A stretch of DNA of 64,000 bases from Diphasiastrum complanatum (GCA_029204225.1 CM055102.1:37628585-37692584); one strand, 5' to 3'; shown: positions 23,889 to 34,573, counted from the first letter of the stretch. Made by a program: numbers and translations. Notes: generated from the letters alone by a model not told the origin.

Positions 23889-24264
23889 ATGTAGGAAAAT
23901 TATGGTGGAGCACCCGCCCCCACCCTTAGATGGTGGCTACACCATCACTAGCTTTTTTCGTATTAGCCTCTAATTTATGGGTGCCATGAATGTAATAAAA
24001 GCTAGATTTGACACACATAAGTACTTTATAGAATGTGGTCCAATGGCCAAAGTGTGTCATATGAAAATAAGCAAGCTCTAGTACTTGAGAAATGTTGTTT
24101 TTTTTTGAGAAAAAACATGTTTTTTTTTAATCATGAAGTTTTTTATCTTTTTATGTTATATTTCTAAGTTTTCTAGTGTTGCAATTTTCATTAGAGTTTG
24201 AATATTCTTTCAATCATAATAAATCAAAAAAGACTTTCAAATTTCTTATATGTTAATGTGAATT

Positions 24265-24604
24265 ATGTCAACTTATGACATAGAGTTTGATGTTCTTCCT
24301 CTAGAAACTATCAAGGCAATACCAACTAAGGAAGCTATCAAGTCAATTGAGGAAAATACTTTTGTAAATCCTAATTTTTCAGCATTGTAAGTATCGCATT
24401 TCTATGCACCTTGTATCTATCATAATGGCAATACTCTACTTTCATTACTTCTAGTATGCACAACAAAATGATTATTTCAGTTGTCTCTGGCTTTTATTAG
24501 ACAACACCAAATTATTTTCTGAGTGCAACTTACAAGAGGATGTTGACATAGATAATGCAATCTATGCACTTTCTTTAATTTCTTATGTGGAAATATTATA
24601 TTAA
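24265..24604 (+). other. Possible two-exon mini-gene of unknown function (best copy)
   Basis: Exon 1 (24265-24386) starts MSTYDIEFDVLPLETIK and ends at GTAAGT. A 94-base intron-like gap with a TTATTTCAG acceptor leads to exon 2 (24481-24604), which continues the frame (CLWLLLDNTKLFSECNLQED ...) to a TAA, giving about 81 residues. Donor, acceptor and frame agree, which is the only support. Related copies are at 4383-4735 (minus), 36753-37030 (second exon damaged) and 40464-40580 (exon 1 only). No family is recognised; it could also be a decayed piece of a larger polyprotein. Confidence 0.35.
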
Positions 24605-25299
24605 ATCATTATGTCTATTTAGTTGCTAATCCACTATCTTGGCAACGATAGTTCACTCTTGATCAATACAACCCTGGCGAAGTATACAATTTGCGACAAG
24701 CATTAGTCAAATTTTTTGTTTCTAATGGCAAAATATTTGTTCTTGATGATAGGGGCATGCGAGCTCCTACGAAAAATGTTTCTCTTCATTTAACTACAGC
24801 CCTTGTAGCAATGGATGTAGATGTGATTATATGTGGATAGGAGGATGTGAAAATCCTTCCTAACATATAGGAGAGAAAAATAATAGAAAGGGGTTAGTAC
24901 CATACCAAGCTCCTAATATAAAAAGACAGGAGCAAGCAAATTATTACACAATTTTTTTCTAGCTCAAAAGAAAATTTGTTGAATAGATATTTTGTTTACA
25001 TTAAATTTCTAATATATACATGTATTTATTTCTATCATCAAAAGATAGATATACTCGGACATGTATACAAGCCATTCTTGGAGTTTTTATTCATACAAAT
25101 AAGGATTGCTATTTTCAAATATTGTCTTTCAACAAGGAATATTATGTTGCTACTTCATTGACAAAAAACAAGGATCTTGCTTATACTTTTATAGTCATTT
25201 CAATATTGATCATAGAGATGTAATACTCTGATAATTGCTTGAACCTAAAGTATTCAAGAAGCTCATATTGCAATAGGACAAGCTCTTTTTTAATATAGT

Positions 25300-25625
25300 G
25301 TAGTGGTAATGAGTTTGTCGTTGTATCAAATGTCAATCTACGAGAAGAGGCCTATAGCTTTCTCGACGAATTTAGTGGATATAATCACCTTCCAACGAGT
25401 TATGCAGCATGTCTTCAAGGAATTTCTCCAGAAATTCTTAGAAGTGTTCCTTGACAATTTGTGTGTGCATTCAGTCCGGATGTACCACTTAAATAATCTA
25501 GAACAAGTTCTACAACAATGTTGAGAATATGGCATCTCCGTCAGCCCGGCCAAATGCCAAATGTGGGTGACTCATGGCATTGTGCTAGGCCATAAGTGGT
25601 TAATGAACCTTGTATGGTAGACCAT
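25300..25625 (+). pseudogene. Ty3/gypsy reverse transcriptase scrap (copy B)
   Basis: AYSFLDEFSGYN at about 25347-25385 is followed, after a deletion of roughly 105 bases relative to 39585-39690, by FQRVMQHVFKEFLQKFLEVF, LDNLCVHS and WVTHGIVLGHKW. These are consecutive RT palm motifs (compare 53960-54310). The catalytic FxDD box reads FLDN, so the second Asp is replaced by Asn. Confidence 0.75.
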
Positions 25626-25689
25626 ATGGTTGACCCAGTCCCACAGATGATGACGACACAATTTCGAGTACACCGAATCCTGATGCGCA

Positions 25690-26394
25690 AGATAAAGGTA
25701 AACAAGTTGTTGAGGATGATGTACTAGAGGCCGAACAAGAAGAGAAGGATACCCTTTACCGTTGGTATCATCAACTTTCCTTGGGAGCTAAACAGGTGTT
25801 GGATCAAGTTCATGCATATGACATGCAGATGCAGCAGGGCATGAACAACTTATTTGAGTCTGCGGATGAAATGACAGTTGAAATTGAGACCTTAACAGCA
25901 AAGGTGCAGTCTTTCAAGGCAGACAACAAGAAGTTGGTCGAAAGAAACCAAGCCCTGGCAGAATGCTGCAGCAAGCAACCAAAGAAGCAGATTCTTATAA
26001 GGAGATTAATAAGGTGCTATAGGCCAAATCTGCAAAATTGCAGAAACGTTTTGATTCTTTGAAAGTCGAGCACAATAAAATAATTGTAGAAAAGACAACT
26101 CTGCAAGCTGAGTCAATTTGTCGAATAAAGGCAGAAACTGTCTTACAACTATGCAGCAGTTCTAAATCTATCCAAATCGACCCCATTAAGTTGCAAAGCC
26201 TTCAAGACCAGATGCTCAAAAATTTTCGAGTCGAGTTCATGCTCCCTCTCAAAAATGATAAAGCACTTGTCGAAGAAGAGCTGGCAGAGCTCAAAGAGTT
26301 ATCTGTAGAGGCAACCACCTACTCCAGGCCAAATGCACATGAAGAATACTCGCAAGCCATAGAAAAGATTGATGATTTGGCAAAGCAGCTCTAG
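25690..26394 (+). pseudogene. Coiled-coil C-terminal part of the extra ORF (copy B)
   Basis: An acidic lead-in (about 25690-25770, KQVVEDDVLEAEQEEKD) precedes YDMQMQQGMNNLFESADEM. A frameshift near 25955 and a stop near 26020 divide it from the rest of the coil (26038-26394, ending AIEKIDDLAKQL). It is closely similar to 3368-3898 but extends beyond the point where that copy diverges. The stop at 26392-26394 lies only about 33 bases before the P450 fragment. Confidence 0.55.
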
Positions 26395-26427
26395 GCAACC
26401 CAGAAATGTACAAGGGTGGCCGATCAT

Positions 26428-27440
26428 CGATTGTGCAAGAGATTGAGAGAGTGGTGGGGAATAGAGCCATCACAGAAGAAGACATACACAAATTGCCTTA
26501 TCTGGAAGCAGTGGTAAAGGAAACCTTAAGGAGGCATCCGCCGGGCTACTGTACTCTACCTCATGCTGTCACTCAGCCTTGCAAGCTGCGTGGATACGAT
26601 ATTCCTTTGAATGCAAGGGTGTTCGTCAATTCATCGAGTATTTCAAATGATCCTAGCTTATGGGCCGATCCCACAGAATTTAAGCCTGAGAGATTTCTCG
26701 ATTTGGATCTGGATATCACTGGATCCAAAAAAATCACAATGATTCCCTTTGGAGCTGGCCGAAGAATTTGTCCTGGTTTGGGTTTAGCTATGCTGCACCT
26801 CAATTGCATTCTGGCACGGCTCATGCAGAGCTTTGAGTGGAGCACTTCAGCACCAGGTGACATGGTTGATCTCACTGAAACACACGAGTTCACAATGGTG
26901 ATGAGAACTCCCTTGAGAGTTCTCATCGAACCTAGGTGAACTATAGAAGTTTACTCGCAATGGATTGCTTTGTTTGTATATATAAAATCCTAGTGACATA
27001 TCGTAGCTAAATGAGTCCAATATTCCAAATCCTTTATATGAGCTACATTCACATACACATATCTAGTAGAGACTCTATTTAAATAATCTACATACTTGTT
27101 CTCCATATGTTAATTTACACATGTAAGTCTCTTATGTAATAGCACAATGTTAAATAATGTAAACACATGTTCTCGAGGTGTTAATCTACACACGTATTCT
27201 CAAGATGTTCTAGATGCAAGGGACATTCATGTGCTATCACACCATCAATGAGTTGTCCAATGGGTGTTGAGTTGGTTACCACTTAATTTAGTGTTATGTG
27301 TAGGAGTGAGATTTCAATTTTCAATTTTTTTTTTCTCTTTTCTTTTGCAAGAAGGCCCCTCTATATCATGGTAAAGAATCTAACTATTACACACAAAATG
27401 ATTCTCTTGATGTGCATAGGTGACATATTTCAAGAAGAGT
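26428..27440 (+). pseudogene. P450 3' fragment 1 (heme-domain end plus 3' flank)
   Basis: Near-identical to 8876-9886. The translated part (to the stop at 26937-26939) matches residues 333-501 of the intact P450 without a change I could see: ExxR, PERF and the Cys heme loop are all present, but the anchor, the I-helix AGTEST and everything upstream are absent. An ATG at 26406 in the preceding repeat opens a chimeric 177-codon frame (MYKGGRSS then IVQEIERV). It could be transcribed, but could not fold as a normal P450. The high identity points to a recent duplication. Confidence 0.9.
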
Positions 27441-27441
27441 A

Positions 27442-27814
27442 CTTCTATTTTGAGCACTTTTGATCCATTTTCCTTCTATATGGAGATCTACTTGGAAATC
27501 TTCTAGAAGTCAAAATTCGTCTACTTCAACTTATTCCACACGTGTGAGGTGTTCTCTACACATGGGATATGACACCTAACCAAAGGATGTGGCTCATGCA
27601 ATCAATAGATTGATGCCATGTGTCATATGTCTAGAAAACTAGTTTTTGGCCATTTTAGCCACTAGAACTTGAATTAAATCATATGTAGAACATATATGAT
27701 TATGGTACATCACAAGTACACTAGTTTCATACGTGGGAATAGGCTCCACACATGTGTGTTTATCTATATACAAGATTTTTGGCCTCTACCAAGCTTATTT
27801 TTGCATTTTTCACA
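27442..27814 (-). repeat. Truncated 3' LTR of the non-autonomous element
   Basis: Same as the right part of the LTR at 31952-32312, with a few small indels. In plus coordinates it ends TTTTTCACA at 27814. The other ~460 bases of the LTR are missing; the cut abuts the P450 3' flank. Confidence 0.85.
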
Positions 27815-27828
27815 CTCCTCCTCAAAAA
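27815..27828 (-). promoter_or_regulatory. Polypurine tract
   Basis: Minus-strand TTTTTGAGGAGGAG directly before the TGTGAAAAATG start of the LTR, which is the expected PPT position. Confidence 0.75.
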
Positions 27829-27954
27829 TCTAGCTTGGTAAATCTAGCTTGATGGAAAACATGATGATCTTGAACTTGATTCCATGGGCTGAATTGGTCT
27901 TTGTTGGTCCAAAAGGTGTGAAGATCAGCCAATGAGCTTGATGTTGATTTGAAA

Positions 27955-28314
27955 TCACCATATCCATGATAGTGCTTCTTTGATGAGCTTGAGAGCTTGG
28001 CACCATCCTAGCACCTCCAAAATTGATTCCTTCCAATTTTCATGTAGATGCTTGACCTTGAGGCTTGCTCCTTCTTCATGTGCATGCTCCTTCATGAGAA
28101 AATAAAGATTTCTTCTTGATTTATTAGGATCACAAAGATTTAACATCATGTTACCATGATCTAGAGAATTAGACTCATCCAAATTGGCAAGACTATGCAT
28201 GCTATGATAACAAAGTGTTTGCATCATATCTTCATGCTTGTTTACCATGCTAATCTCAGATCCAATGAGGCTAAATACTTCATTATGGAGATAAGTGTCT
28301 TTAGAAGATTTCAC
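27955..28314 (-). pseudogene. Downstream frame of the non-autonomous element
   Basis: 119 codons. Its start (DTYLHNEVFSLIGSEIS) resembles DTYIHKQVVSLIEMEIP in the upstream frame at about 28990-29040, so the element contains a diverged internal duplication. The frame is split from 28301-29434 by a stop. Confidence 0.45.
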
Positions 28315-29434
28315 TTACTCTCATAAAGAGTTTACAATTTGCCTCAATACAAATTTTCAAACTATGAGTGAGCAAATCACTTTTGCTCTGACATGACTTA
28401 AGAGCATACATTTGATGAAATAACCATTTGCTTTCTAATTGATTTAAAATCAATTTCAACCTTTTAAGAACATCATCTATGCTCTCAAGAGAGACTTCAT
28501 ACTCAACTAGTATGGCTTTACTCCAATTTTGAGATGCAATGATCTCACTAAAGCAAATTGATTTATTAAATGACATAAGAGAAGTAAGTATGTGATGTAT
28601 ACCACATGAGATATGCTCCTCTTTCCCATGAAATGTGAGCCACATGGACTCAACCATATTTCTTGAGTTTCTTTTTGGAATCACAATTTGAGAAGGTCTC
28701 TCCTCATCAATCCTTGGCACACTTGAACCTTGAGAAGGATTCTCCTCCTCAATCCTTGGCACATTTGAACCTTGAGATGACTCCTTAAGATCCTCTTCAT
28801 AGTGCTCCTTTTTTATGGAAATCCGAGACCTCCATGTCTCATAATGATCACAACAAGTATGACCATTCAGTATGCACTTCCTATGATTATCAAGATTTTT
28901 TATGCTAGAAACATAAGTCCAAAAATCACCACAACTTGGCATGATTTTTCCAATATTGAAATCAAAAGGTATTTCCATCTCAATAAGGCTAACTACTTGC
29001 TTATGGATATAAGTGTCCACTTTAGATGCTTCACTTATTCTCATAAGAAGTTTACAACTTGTCTTTAGGATTGAAAACATACAATTTTCATCTTTATGAA
29101 TGAACACATCATTCATGATCTTATTGAAACCAAAAGATCCTACATTATGAAGATATTTCCATTGCCTTGACTTCATAACTAATGTAAGCTTACAAGGAAA
29201 ACATATTTTGCTATCTTTTAAGGCAGCACACTCAACTAGTATTGCCTTAATCCACCTTTGAGATACAAAAATCTCTTCAAAGCAAGATGGTTCTTCATAA
29301 GTTGACATGATAGCATAAATGAAACTATTTTCATTTTGTGATTGCTGCTCCTTATTCTTGATTGATTTCTCTTGGATCATAACAATAAGTTTGAACTTAT
29401 CTAAAGTTCCAAGCAAAATACTTTCCAAGCACAT
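28301..29434 (-). CDS. 377-codon frame with two diverged copia RT-N-terminus-like segments
   Basis: The segment EEPSCFEEIFVSQRWIKAI (about 29240-29300) has the style of the copia polyprotein just before RT (EPxxFEEA...W..AM..E...L). A second, weaker version, CFSEIIASQNWSKAILVEYE, lies at about 28490-28560. The region between carries PRIEEENPSQGSSVPRIDEE, itself a short tandem repeat. No catalytic residues of RT follow either copy. The frame is long for chance, which suggests recent constraint or recent origin, but its function is unknown. It may be a structural remnant carried by a non-autonomous element. Confidence 0.4.
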   Translation of the reverse strand: MCLESILLGTLDKFKLIVMIQEKSIKNKEQQSQNENSFIYAIMSTYEEPSCFEEIFVSQRWIKAILVECAALKDSKICFPCKLTLVMKSRQWKYLHNVGSFGFNKIMNDVFIHKDENCMFSILKTSCKLLMRISEASKVDTYIHKQVVSLIEMEIPFDFNIGKIMPSCGDFWTYVSSIKNLDNHRKCILNGHTCCDHYETWRSRISIKKEHYEEDLKESSQGSNVPRIEEENPSQGSSVPRIDEERPSQIVIPKRNSRNMVESMWLTFHGKEEHISCGIHHILTSLMSFNKSICFSEIIASQNWSKAILVEYEVSLESIDDVLKRLKLILNQLESKWLFHQMYALKSCQSKSDLLTHSLKICIEANCKLFMRVSEIF

Positions 29435-29443
29435 AAAATAAAT

Positions 29444-29893
29444 TTAAGTTACTTTCATGAAAGTGACATCTATCTTTGCATCTTGAACCAAACAATGCAC
29501 TTCCAAATGAAAAATCTCAAAAGTTTTGACATGTGTTGTGATGGACTCTTGAAGACAATTCTTGCAAGTCCTTGTGAGACTCCAAGCCTCATTCACCTTT
29601 CCACAAACGAAACACCTTTCCTTGGAATTGTCCTTCTTGTATTTGCATTTTGAACTTGAAGCTCCATCCTTCACCTCGGCCCTCTTGCTTTGGTTCTCCT
29701 TGGATGGACTGGTCTTCTTTTTGTAGCATCTTGAGAAAAAATATCCTCCCTTGCCACAAAGGTTGCACTCAGGATCCTTTCTTTCCTTCAATAGGATGCC
29801 ACCTATTGATGCCATGTGAATAAAAACCTGTGATATGATTCTACAAATGTAATTTGTGACTTTCAAGAGACTAGATTTGAACATCTTCAACAA
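29444..29893 (-). CDS. Zinc-knuckle-like frame of the non-autonomous element
   Basis: 149 codons with CNLCGKGGYFFSRC, which fits C-X2-C-X4-[H]-X4-C except that Tyr takes the His position. It also has CFVCGK and CKNC pairs and a basic Lys/Ser-rich linker. This looks like a nucleocapsid end of gag that has lost one zinc ligand. Upstream of 29893 no gag body is visible. Confidence 0.45.
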   Translation of the reverse strand: MLKMFKSSLLKVTNYICRIISQVFIHMASIGGILLKERKDPECNLCGKGGYFFSRCYKKKTSPSKENQSKRAEVKDGASSSKCKYKKDNSKERCFVCGKVNEAWSLTRTCKNCLQESITTHVKTFEIFHLEVHCLVQDAKIDVTFMKVT

Positions 29894-31479
29894 TCTAGAA
29901 GGATCTACAAAAGATCTAGCTCACAAACCTAAGAATCAATCTTCACAGTAATGACTAGTCACTTGGAAACTTTGCTTTGATCACTAAGACAAAAGCACAC
30001 AATCTTTGAGTCAAATCACTAAATAAATCAGATCCAACCTCCTATTGGACTCATCAAATACCAATGACTCTTTCTTTTGAAAGTTGAAATGGATATGAAA
30101 AAGATTTGACACCTAGATTTTCCTTTTCACTTGACTAGTTCTCTCAACACTCGAGATTCTTGAACAAAAGACGGGTTTTGTTTCAAATACATGAAAATAA
30201 AACTGAATCACTTCTTTTGGACTCACTCTTGACCCAAATAATCTCACACTTGAGATTTAGAATGAATTTGATTTGATTTGACAACAAACTATACCACCAA
30301 TTTTTCACAAAGCTTAAAAAATTAGACAACTAGAGATTCACAAAGATCTCAACCATGCATGAATACTCAAATATGGACTCCTCCTCATTCTAGACATCCA
30401 ATGGGATCTCAAATTGACCCTCACACTCTCACAAAGAAAGTTGAATAGAACTAATTTGAGTTTCATACATACTATGTCAATTTTTGCTCAATAAATTGAT
30501 TCAATCACCCCTATTAGATTCCACCAATTACTCTACCTCTAAAGACTTGGAATGAAATTCAAAATCAAAAGTTGTGATTTTTCTCAATAAGATATTGTGC
30601 TTCAAAGAGCTAATGCCACTTAGAAAGATTTGATCACCTAGGAAGAGACAAACTCTCCACCAATAACAACACATAATGAGCTTCTAGATCTTGCCCTCTA
30701 CAAAGGAAGGAACTCTTAGAAAATTGGATCTCTCTCTACACATTTGCCATAGACACCTTAATTACTCTTTTCAAACCTTACAATCACTCAAACAAATTGA
30801 GTAGGGTTGAACAATGTGGCTTGGATCTCAATCTCTTTTCTAGAACTCTCAATTTAAGCCAATCTATGTCAAATTCTACAAAAGATTTGCATAGATGCTC
30901 TATATGCACTAGAAACTCTCAAAGGTTTCACTTGGAGGACAAATCCAAGGATGTTTTCTAGCAAATTGATGCTTCTAAACTTGACCCTATCACTCTTGAA
31001 CAAATCTAGAGTGATGGTACAATGGATTTCAACCTCTCACCTTGCATATCACTCCTTAATCTATGATTTTTAGCAAAATCTCTCTCAATTTTAACATGCA
31101 CTCAAAAAATCAGAGATAATCAATTAATGCACCTAATTCAAGCTTAAAATTTAATTTCTTGGCTGATCTAATTCAAAAACTAATCAAGGGATTAGATTCT
31201 CTATAGAAAATGCTTGATTTTGCACAAAAAATCACTCAAATTGGGTATGTGAGTCAAATTCTACAAATTTTTGAAATTTCTCAGTAAAAACTGGAGCTGT
31301 ACGGCCTCACACGTGTGAAAAAGGATTCCTACAGCCCACAACAAGATCTGGACCAAAAATTTTGAGGATAGCTATCAAATCCAACTCGCTACACAAAATT
31401 TGACTAGTTTCCAAGAAACTGCTAATTTTGGCTTTGATTTGTATTAACCCTATCAATTTCAACAAAACCTCTTGTACTA
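29894..31479 (-). other. Leader region of the non-autonomous element, no supported gene
   Basis: About 1.6 kb of AT-rich DNA between PBS and the first frame. Short words such as GAATTTG/TTGATT and CTCAAA recur but there is no frame of note. Confidence 0.5.
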
Positions 31480-31492
31480 GGCTCTGTTACCA
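31480..31492 (-). promoter_or_regulatory. Primer-binding site
   Basis: Minus-strand TGGTAACAGAGCC, one mismatch from the iMet-type PBS, directly next to the LTR. Confidence 0.8.
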
Positions 31493-32312
31493 TGTGCAAA
31501 AAGTACAAAAAGGACCAAGAGTGGATCCTAATCTGATCCTCAAGAGGGATTGGTTGTCAGATTACTTGATCTATCAATCTACTTGAGAATAAGATCAATC
31601 TAGATCAATTCTAGACACAAAATCCTAACAAGAACAATCATTAATTGAAGGTAGGTGTACTTTCTAGTTTCAAACGTGTGAAACACTGTCTGAGTACGGA
31701 CTCCAACCTGAAAATCAAGTACACATTGATAGAACCTCAAAACAATCAAAACAAATGTAGACAAATGGAGAGAATCACTCAAAATTGCTTCCAAAACCAA
31801 GATTGGTGTCTCACATTGATTGTGGCCAAATGTGGCTCTATATATACAATAAGTGGGAGCTCGTGGTATTGATCATCCCTCTGATCCCACATGTGTGAAG
31901 GTGCTTTGTCATATAATGATTCATCATGCAAAATTGACACTTGGACAAAACCTTCTATTTTGAGCACTTTTGGTCCATTTTCCTTCTTATGAATATCTAC
32001 TTGCAAATCTTCTAGAAGTCAAAATTCGTCTACTTCAACTTATTCCACACGTGTGAGTTGTCCTCTACACATGGGATATGACACCTAACCAAAGGATGTG
32101 GCTCATGCAATCAATAGATTGATGCCATGTGTCACATGTCTAGAAAACCATTTTAGCCACTAGAACTTGAATTAAATCATATGTACAACATATATGATTA
32201 TGGTACATGACAAGTACACTAGTTTCATACGTGGGAACAGGCTCCACACATGTGTGTTTATCTACATACAAGATTTTTGGCCTCTACCAAGCTTATTTTT
32301 GCATTTTTCACA
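31493..32312 (-). repeat. 5' LTR, 820 bp
   Basis: Starts TGTGCAAAAAG and ends TTTTTCACA on the plus strand. The right 361 bases match 27442-27814. The minus-strand start is TGTGAAAAATGC. Confidence 0.85.
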
Positions 32313-32660
32313 AGTTTGAGTACATTTTACAAGGAGTCTTCACAAATTCTGGGTTGATACATTAAATTTGGTCTATCCATTCGACTTTAGAACACAAAGA
32401 GTAGATTTCAAAGTAGGCTTTTATATGACATTAAGTATTGTTTGAAAAGCAAACAGTCTAGCTTGTAATTTTGGTTTATTTCATGCCTCATGGGATGTTT
32501 GGAATCATGTCATGGCAACCTTGAGAAGTTCAACTAGTGGTCATCTGCCTTGTCAAACATTGTTATGTGACCCACATCTCTATTCTAAGATTGGTACTTT
32601 TGGCATGATATCTTTGGGAGTTCAATGTTGTCACACGATGTTTGGTTGCAAATTTGGTCT
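32313..32660 (-). repeat. Composite repeat fragment (inverted)
   Basis: Reverse complement of about 6835 down to 6405, with small deletions. It is bounded by the LTR element on the left and internal DNA of the next LTR element on the right. Confidence 0.75.
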
Positions 32661-32889
32661 TTGCCTCATCCGTCCTACGAGCAGACAGCGCCAGGCCCGA
32701 ATCGCGAGAACTGACCGTGCTTACACCTCGAAGGCAACACTTTGACTCATCAAGTCCCCCGTTCTGCCGACCACCCCGACCGTGGACGCACCGTGCTTAC
32801 AATGTGGGCAGCACCATGCGCAACGATTGTCCTGACAAATCCCAAAACGTGGCCATCCCTGTGAGACTTGCGTAGCTGACCGGCTAGTC
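32661..32889 (-). other. Short internal remnant of a second LTR element
   Basis: GC-richer than the surroundings; follows the PBS in minus orientation. No gag or pol motif is visible before it joins the composite repeat. Confidence 0.4.
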
Positions 32890-32902
32890 GGCTCTGATAC
32901 CA
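32890..32902 (-). promoter_or_regulatory. Primer-binding site
   Basis: Minus-strand TGGTATCAGAGCC, two bases from the end of the LTR at 32905-33823. Confidence 0.85.
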
Positions 32903-32904
32903 CA

Positions 32905-33823
32905 TGTTGCGCCGGTGCCTCAAAGGGCGCTGGGACTTGGGCGCTTTCCCCAACACGCGCTTAAGTCTAACATTCATCCATCATGCACTTACGTAAAAGC
33001 CAACTCTGAAACGTAACAAGCTTAACCATTCAGACTTAAGAAAATTGGAATCCCAACCAACCCAAAAGCCAACTCAGAATCCGTCCCCAAAAAGTAACCA
33101 AAGGCAAAGACAAGCCACACATGAAACCCAAGGCATAATGGTCGCCAAACTGACCAATTGGCATAGCGGCAAGCCCCATGTCGATGACAGGGACCCTTAG
33201 GTGCCGGTGACGCAAAAAGGTTGTAGTAAGGGTCCTTCCACTTGGACCGGTCCTGGAGGCGAAACCGAAATGGTAATCATCCCCAAGGATCAACTTTATT
33301 AGATTTGGAAGAGGTTACATTCATACATAGACTGACCGGTCTCGGGGCCACCAAGACGTGTTGGGCATTGTGCCTGGCTCGTGCTGGTAGAGGGACCTGA
33401 GACCTGGCGATTGGATTCCTAGTGTTGGTTGAGTTGCCCAAGTTTCTGTCTGTCGGACTCCCCCTACAGTTCTGCTGTGATTCGGTGCACCCCCTCTGGT
33501 TTGAAACATAGGTCTTTCTGGTAAAGCACGCTTTTTAGGACTTAGTTTTTATTTTACTAATTAAGCCTGACAAGCCTGGCAGAATCAGTCTGGCTCCCGG
33601 ACATGGGTCCCGGGAGCCGTCCCGGCGGCCGAATCAACTTGCTTTCCTGACTAGGCCATGACTCGAGCTCCAGAGCTAGCTCATGACTTGTGACTACTTG
33701 ACTGGCTCACCACAGGTCGGAGGCTCAGTCCTTGACGTTCTAACTTGCTCTGGGACCTTAGAGAGTGTCACCCCTTAGAATCTTACAGGGCACGTTGGGT
33801 GCACCCGAGTCAGCTTTACAACA
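32905..33823 (-). repeat. Solo-type LTR, 919 bp, with PBS
   Basis: Starts TGTTGCGCC and ends TTTACAACA (TGTTG...CAACA inverted ends). The PBS abuts it, so it is a 5' LTR in minus orientation. It is noticeably GC-richer than the surroundings. The right edge cuts composite-repeat DNA exactly at GGTGCACTCTTTAA. No partner LTR is in the window. Confidence 0.75.
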
Positions 33824-34573
33824 GGTGCACTCTTTAAATACAACATCTCAGTGGACTTGAGCTATATGGATGCTAGATTTCAACTACAAGAGCCTCATGC
33901 ACGCTTCAAACTCAGGTTTTTTACACGTTGACAAGCACACTAGTCTTGAGGATTTTTAACACGTTGACAAGCACACTAGTCGTGAGGATTTTTAACACCT
34001 TAACATAGGTATTGACACTTCGCATAGGGGATGAAGTGCTAGTTGTGTAGGCTACATTTCACATAGGGGGGTGAAAGACTAGGTCTATTGGCTTGCAGTC
34101 CCTCCCACAGTTTAAGCTTCACTTGATATTTTAGCTACACCCACTCTCCTCTCCAAGCCCGTTTCTTCTACCTTCTTTCAACATGCAAGATATCAATTTT
34201 TTTTTATAGCATTCATCTTGAAATGTTGGTTCTTATAATTTTTCCTTTTTAATGGAATGTGTTGAGTGTCTTGAACCCATCAAAACAAGTTAGAGTACAT
34301 TTTCCAAGGAGTCTTCACAAATTTTGGGTTGATACATTAAATTTGGTCTATCCATTCGACTTTAGAACATGAAGATTAAATTTCAAAGTAGGTTTTTATA
34401 TGACATTTAGTAAATTTATTTGCCTTTGTTTGAAAAGCAAAGAGTCTAGGTTGTAATTTTGGTATATTTCATGCCTCATGGGATGTTTGGAATCGTGTCA
34501 TGGCAACCTTGAGAAGTTCAACTACTGATCATCTGCCTTGTCAATTACTGGTCATCTGGCTTGTCAAAGATTT

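Larger units (their letters stand above)
23889..26400 (-). repeat. Composite repeat, copy B (inverted relative to copy A)
   Basis: It starts with a ~60-base fragment matching the reverse complement of 6250-6300 (GGTGGAGCACCCGCCCCCAC), jumps to the reverse complement of about 5040, and continues to the equivalent of 3390. It is the most complete copy of the possible mini-gene and of the coiled-coil region. A P450 3' fragment follows directly at its right edge. Confidence 0.75.
27442..32312 (-). mobile_element. Non-autonomous LTR retrotransposon (copia-related), minus strand
   Basis: The complete set in minus-strand order is: 5' LTR (31493-32312, 820 bp, TG...CA), PBS TGGTAACAGAGCC (31480-31492), a ~1.6-kb leader, a zinc-knuckle-like frame (29444-29893), a 377-codon frame (28301-29434), a further frame (27955-28314), the PPT and a truncated 3' LTR. 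No integrase, protease or catalytic RT motif was found. The right edge lies inside composite-repeat DNA (CAAACTTG position, compare 6830). The left flank is the P450 3' fragment, so the expected target duplication is lost. Confidence 0.8.

Noticed and set aside
27442-32312. Helitron or LINE as an explanation for the repeat pair
   Set aside because: TG...CA ends, a PBS and a polypurine tract in the right places make an LTR element the better reading.
32512-32875. Two overlapping frames of 77 codons
   Set aside because: They run across the junction of the composite repeat and a retroelement leader, with no shared motif.
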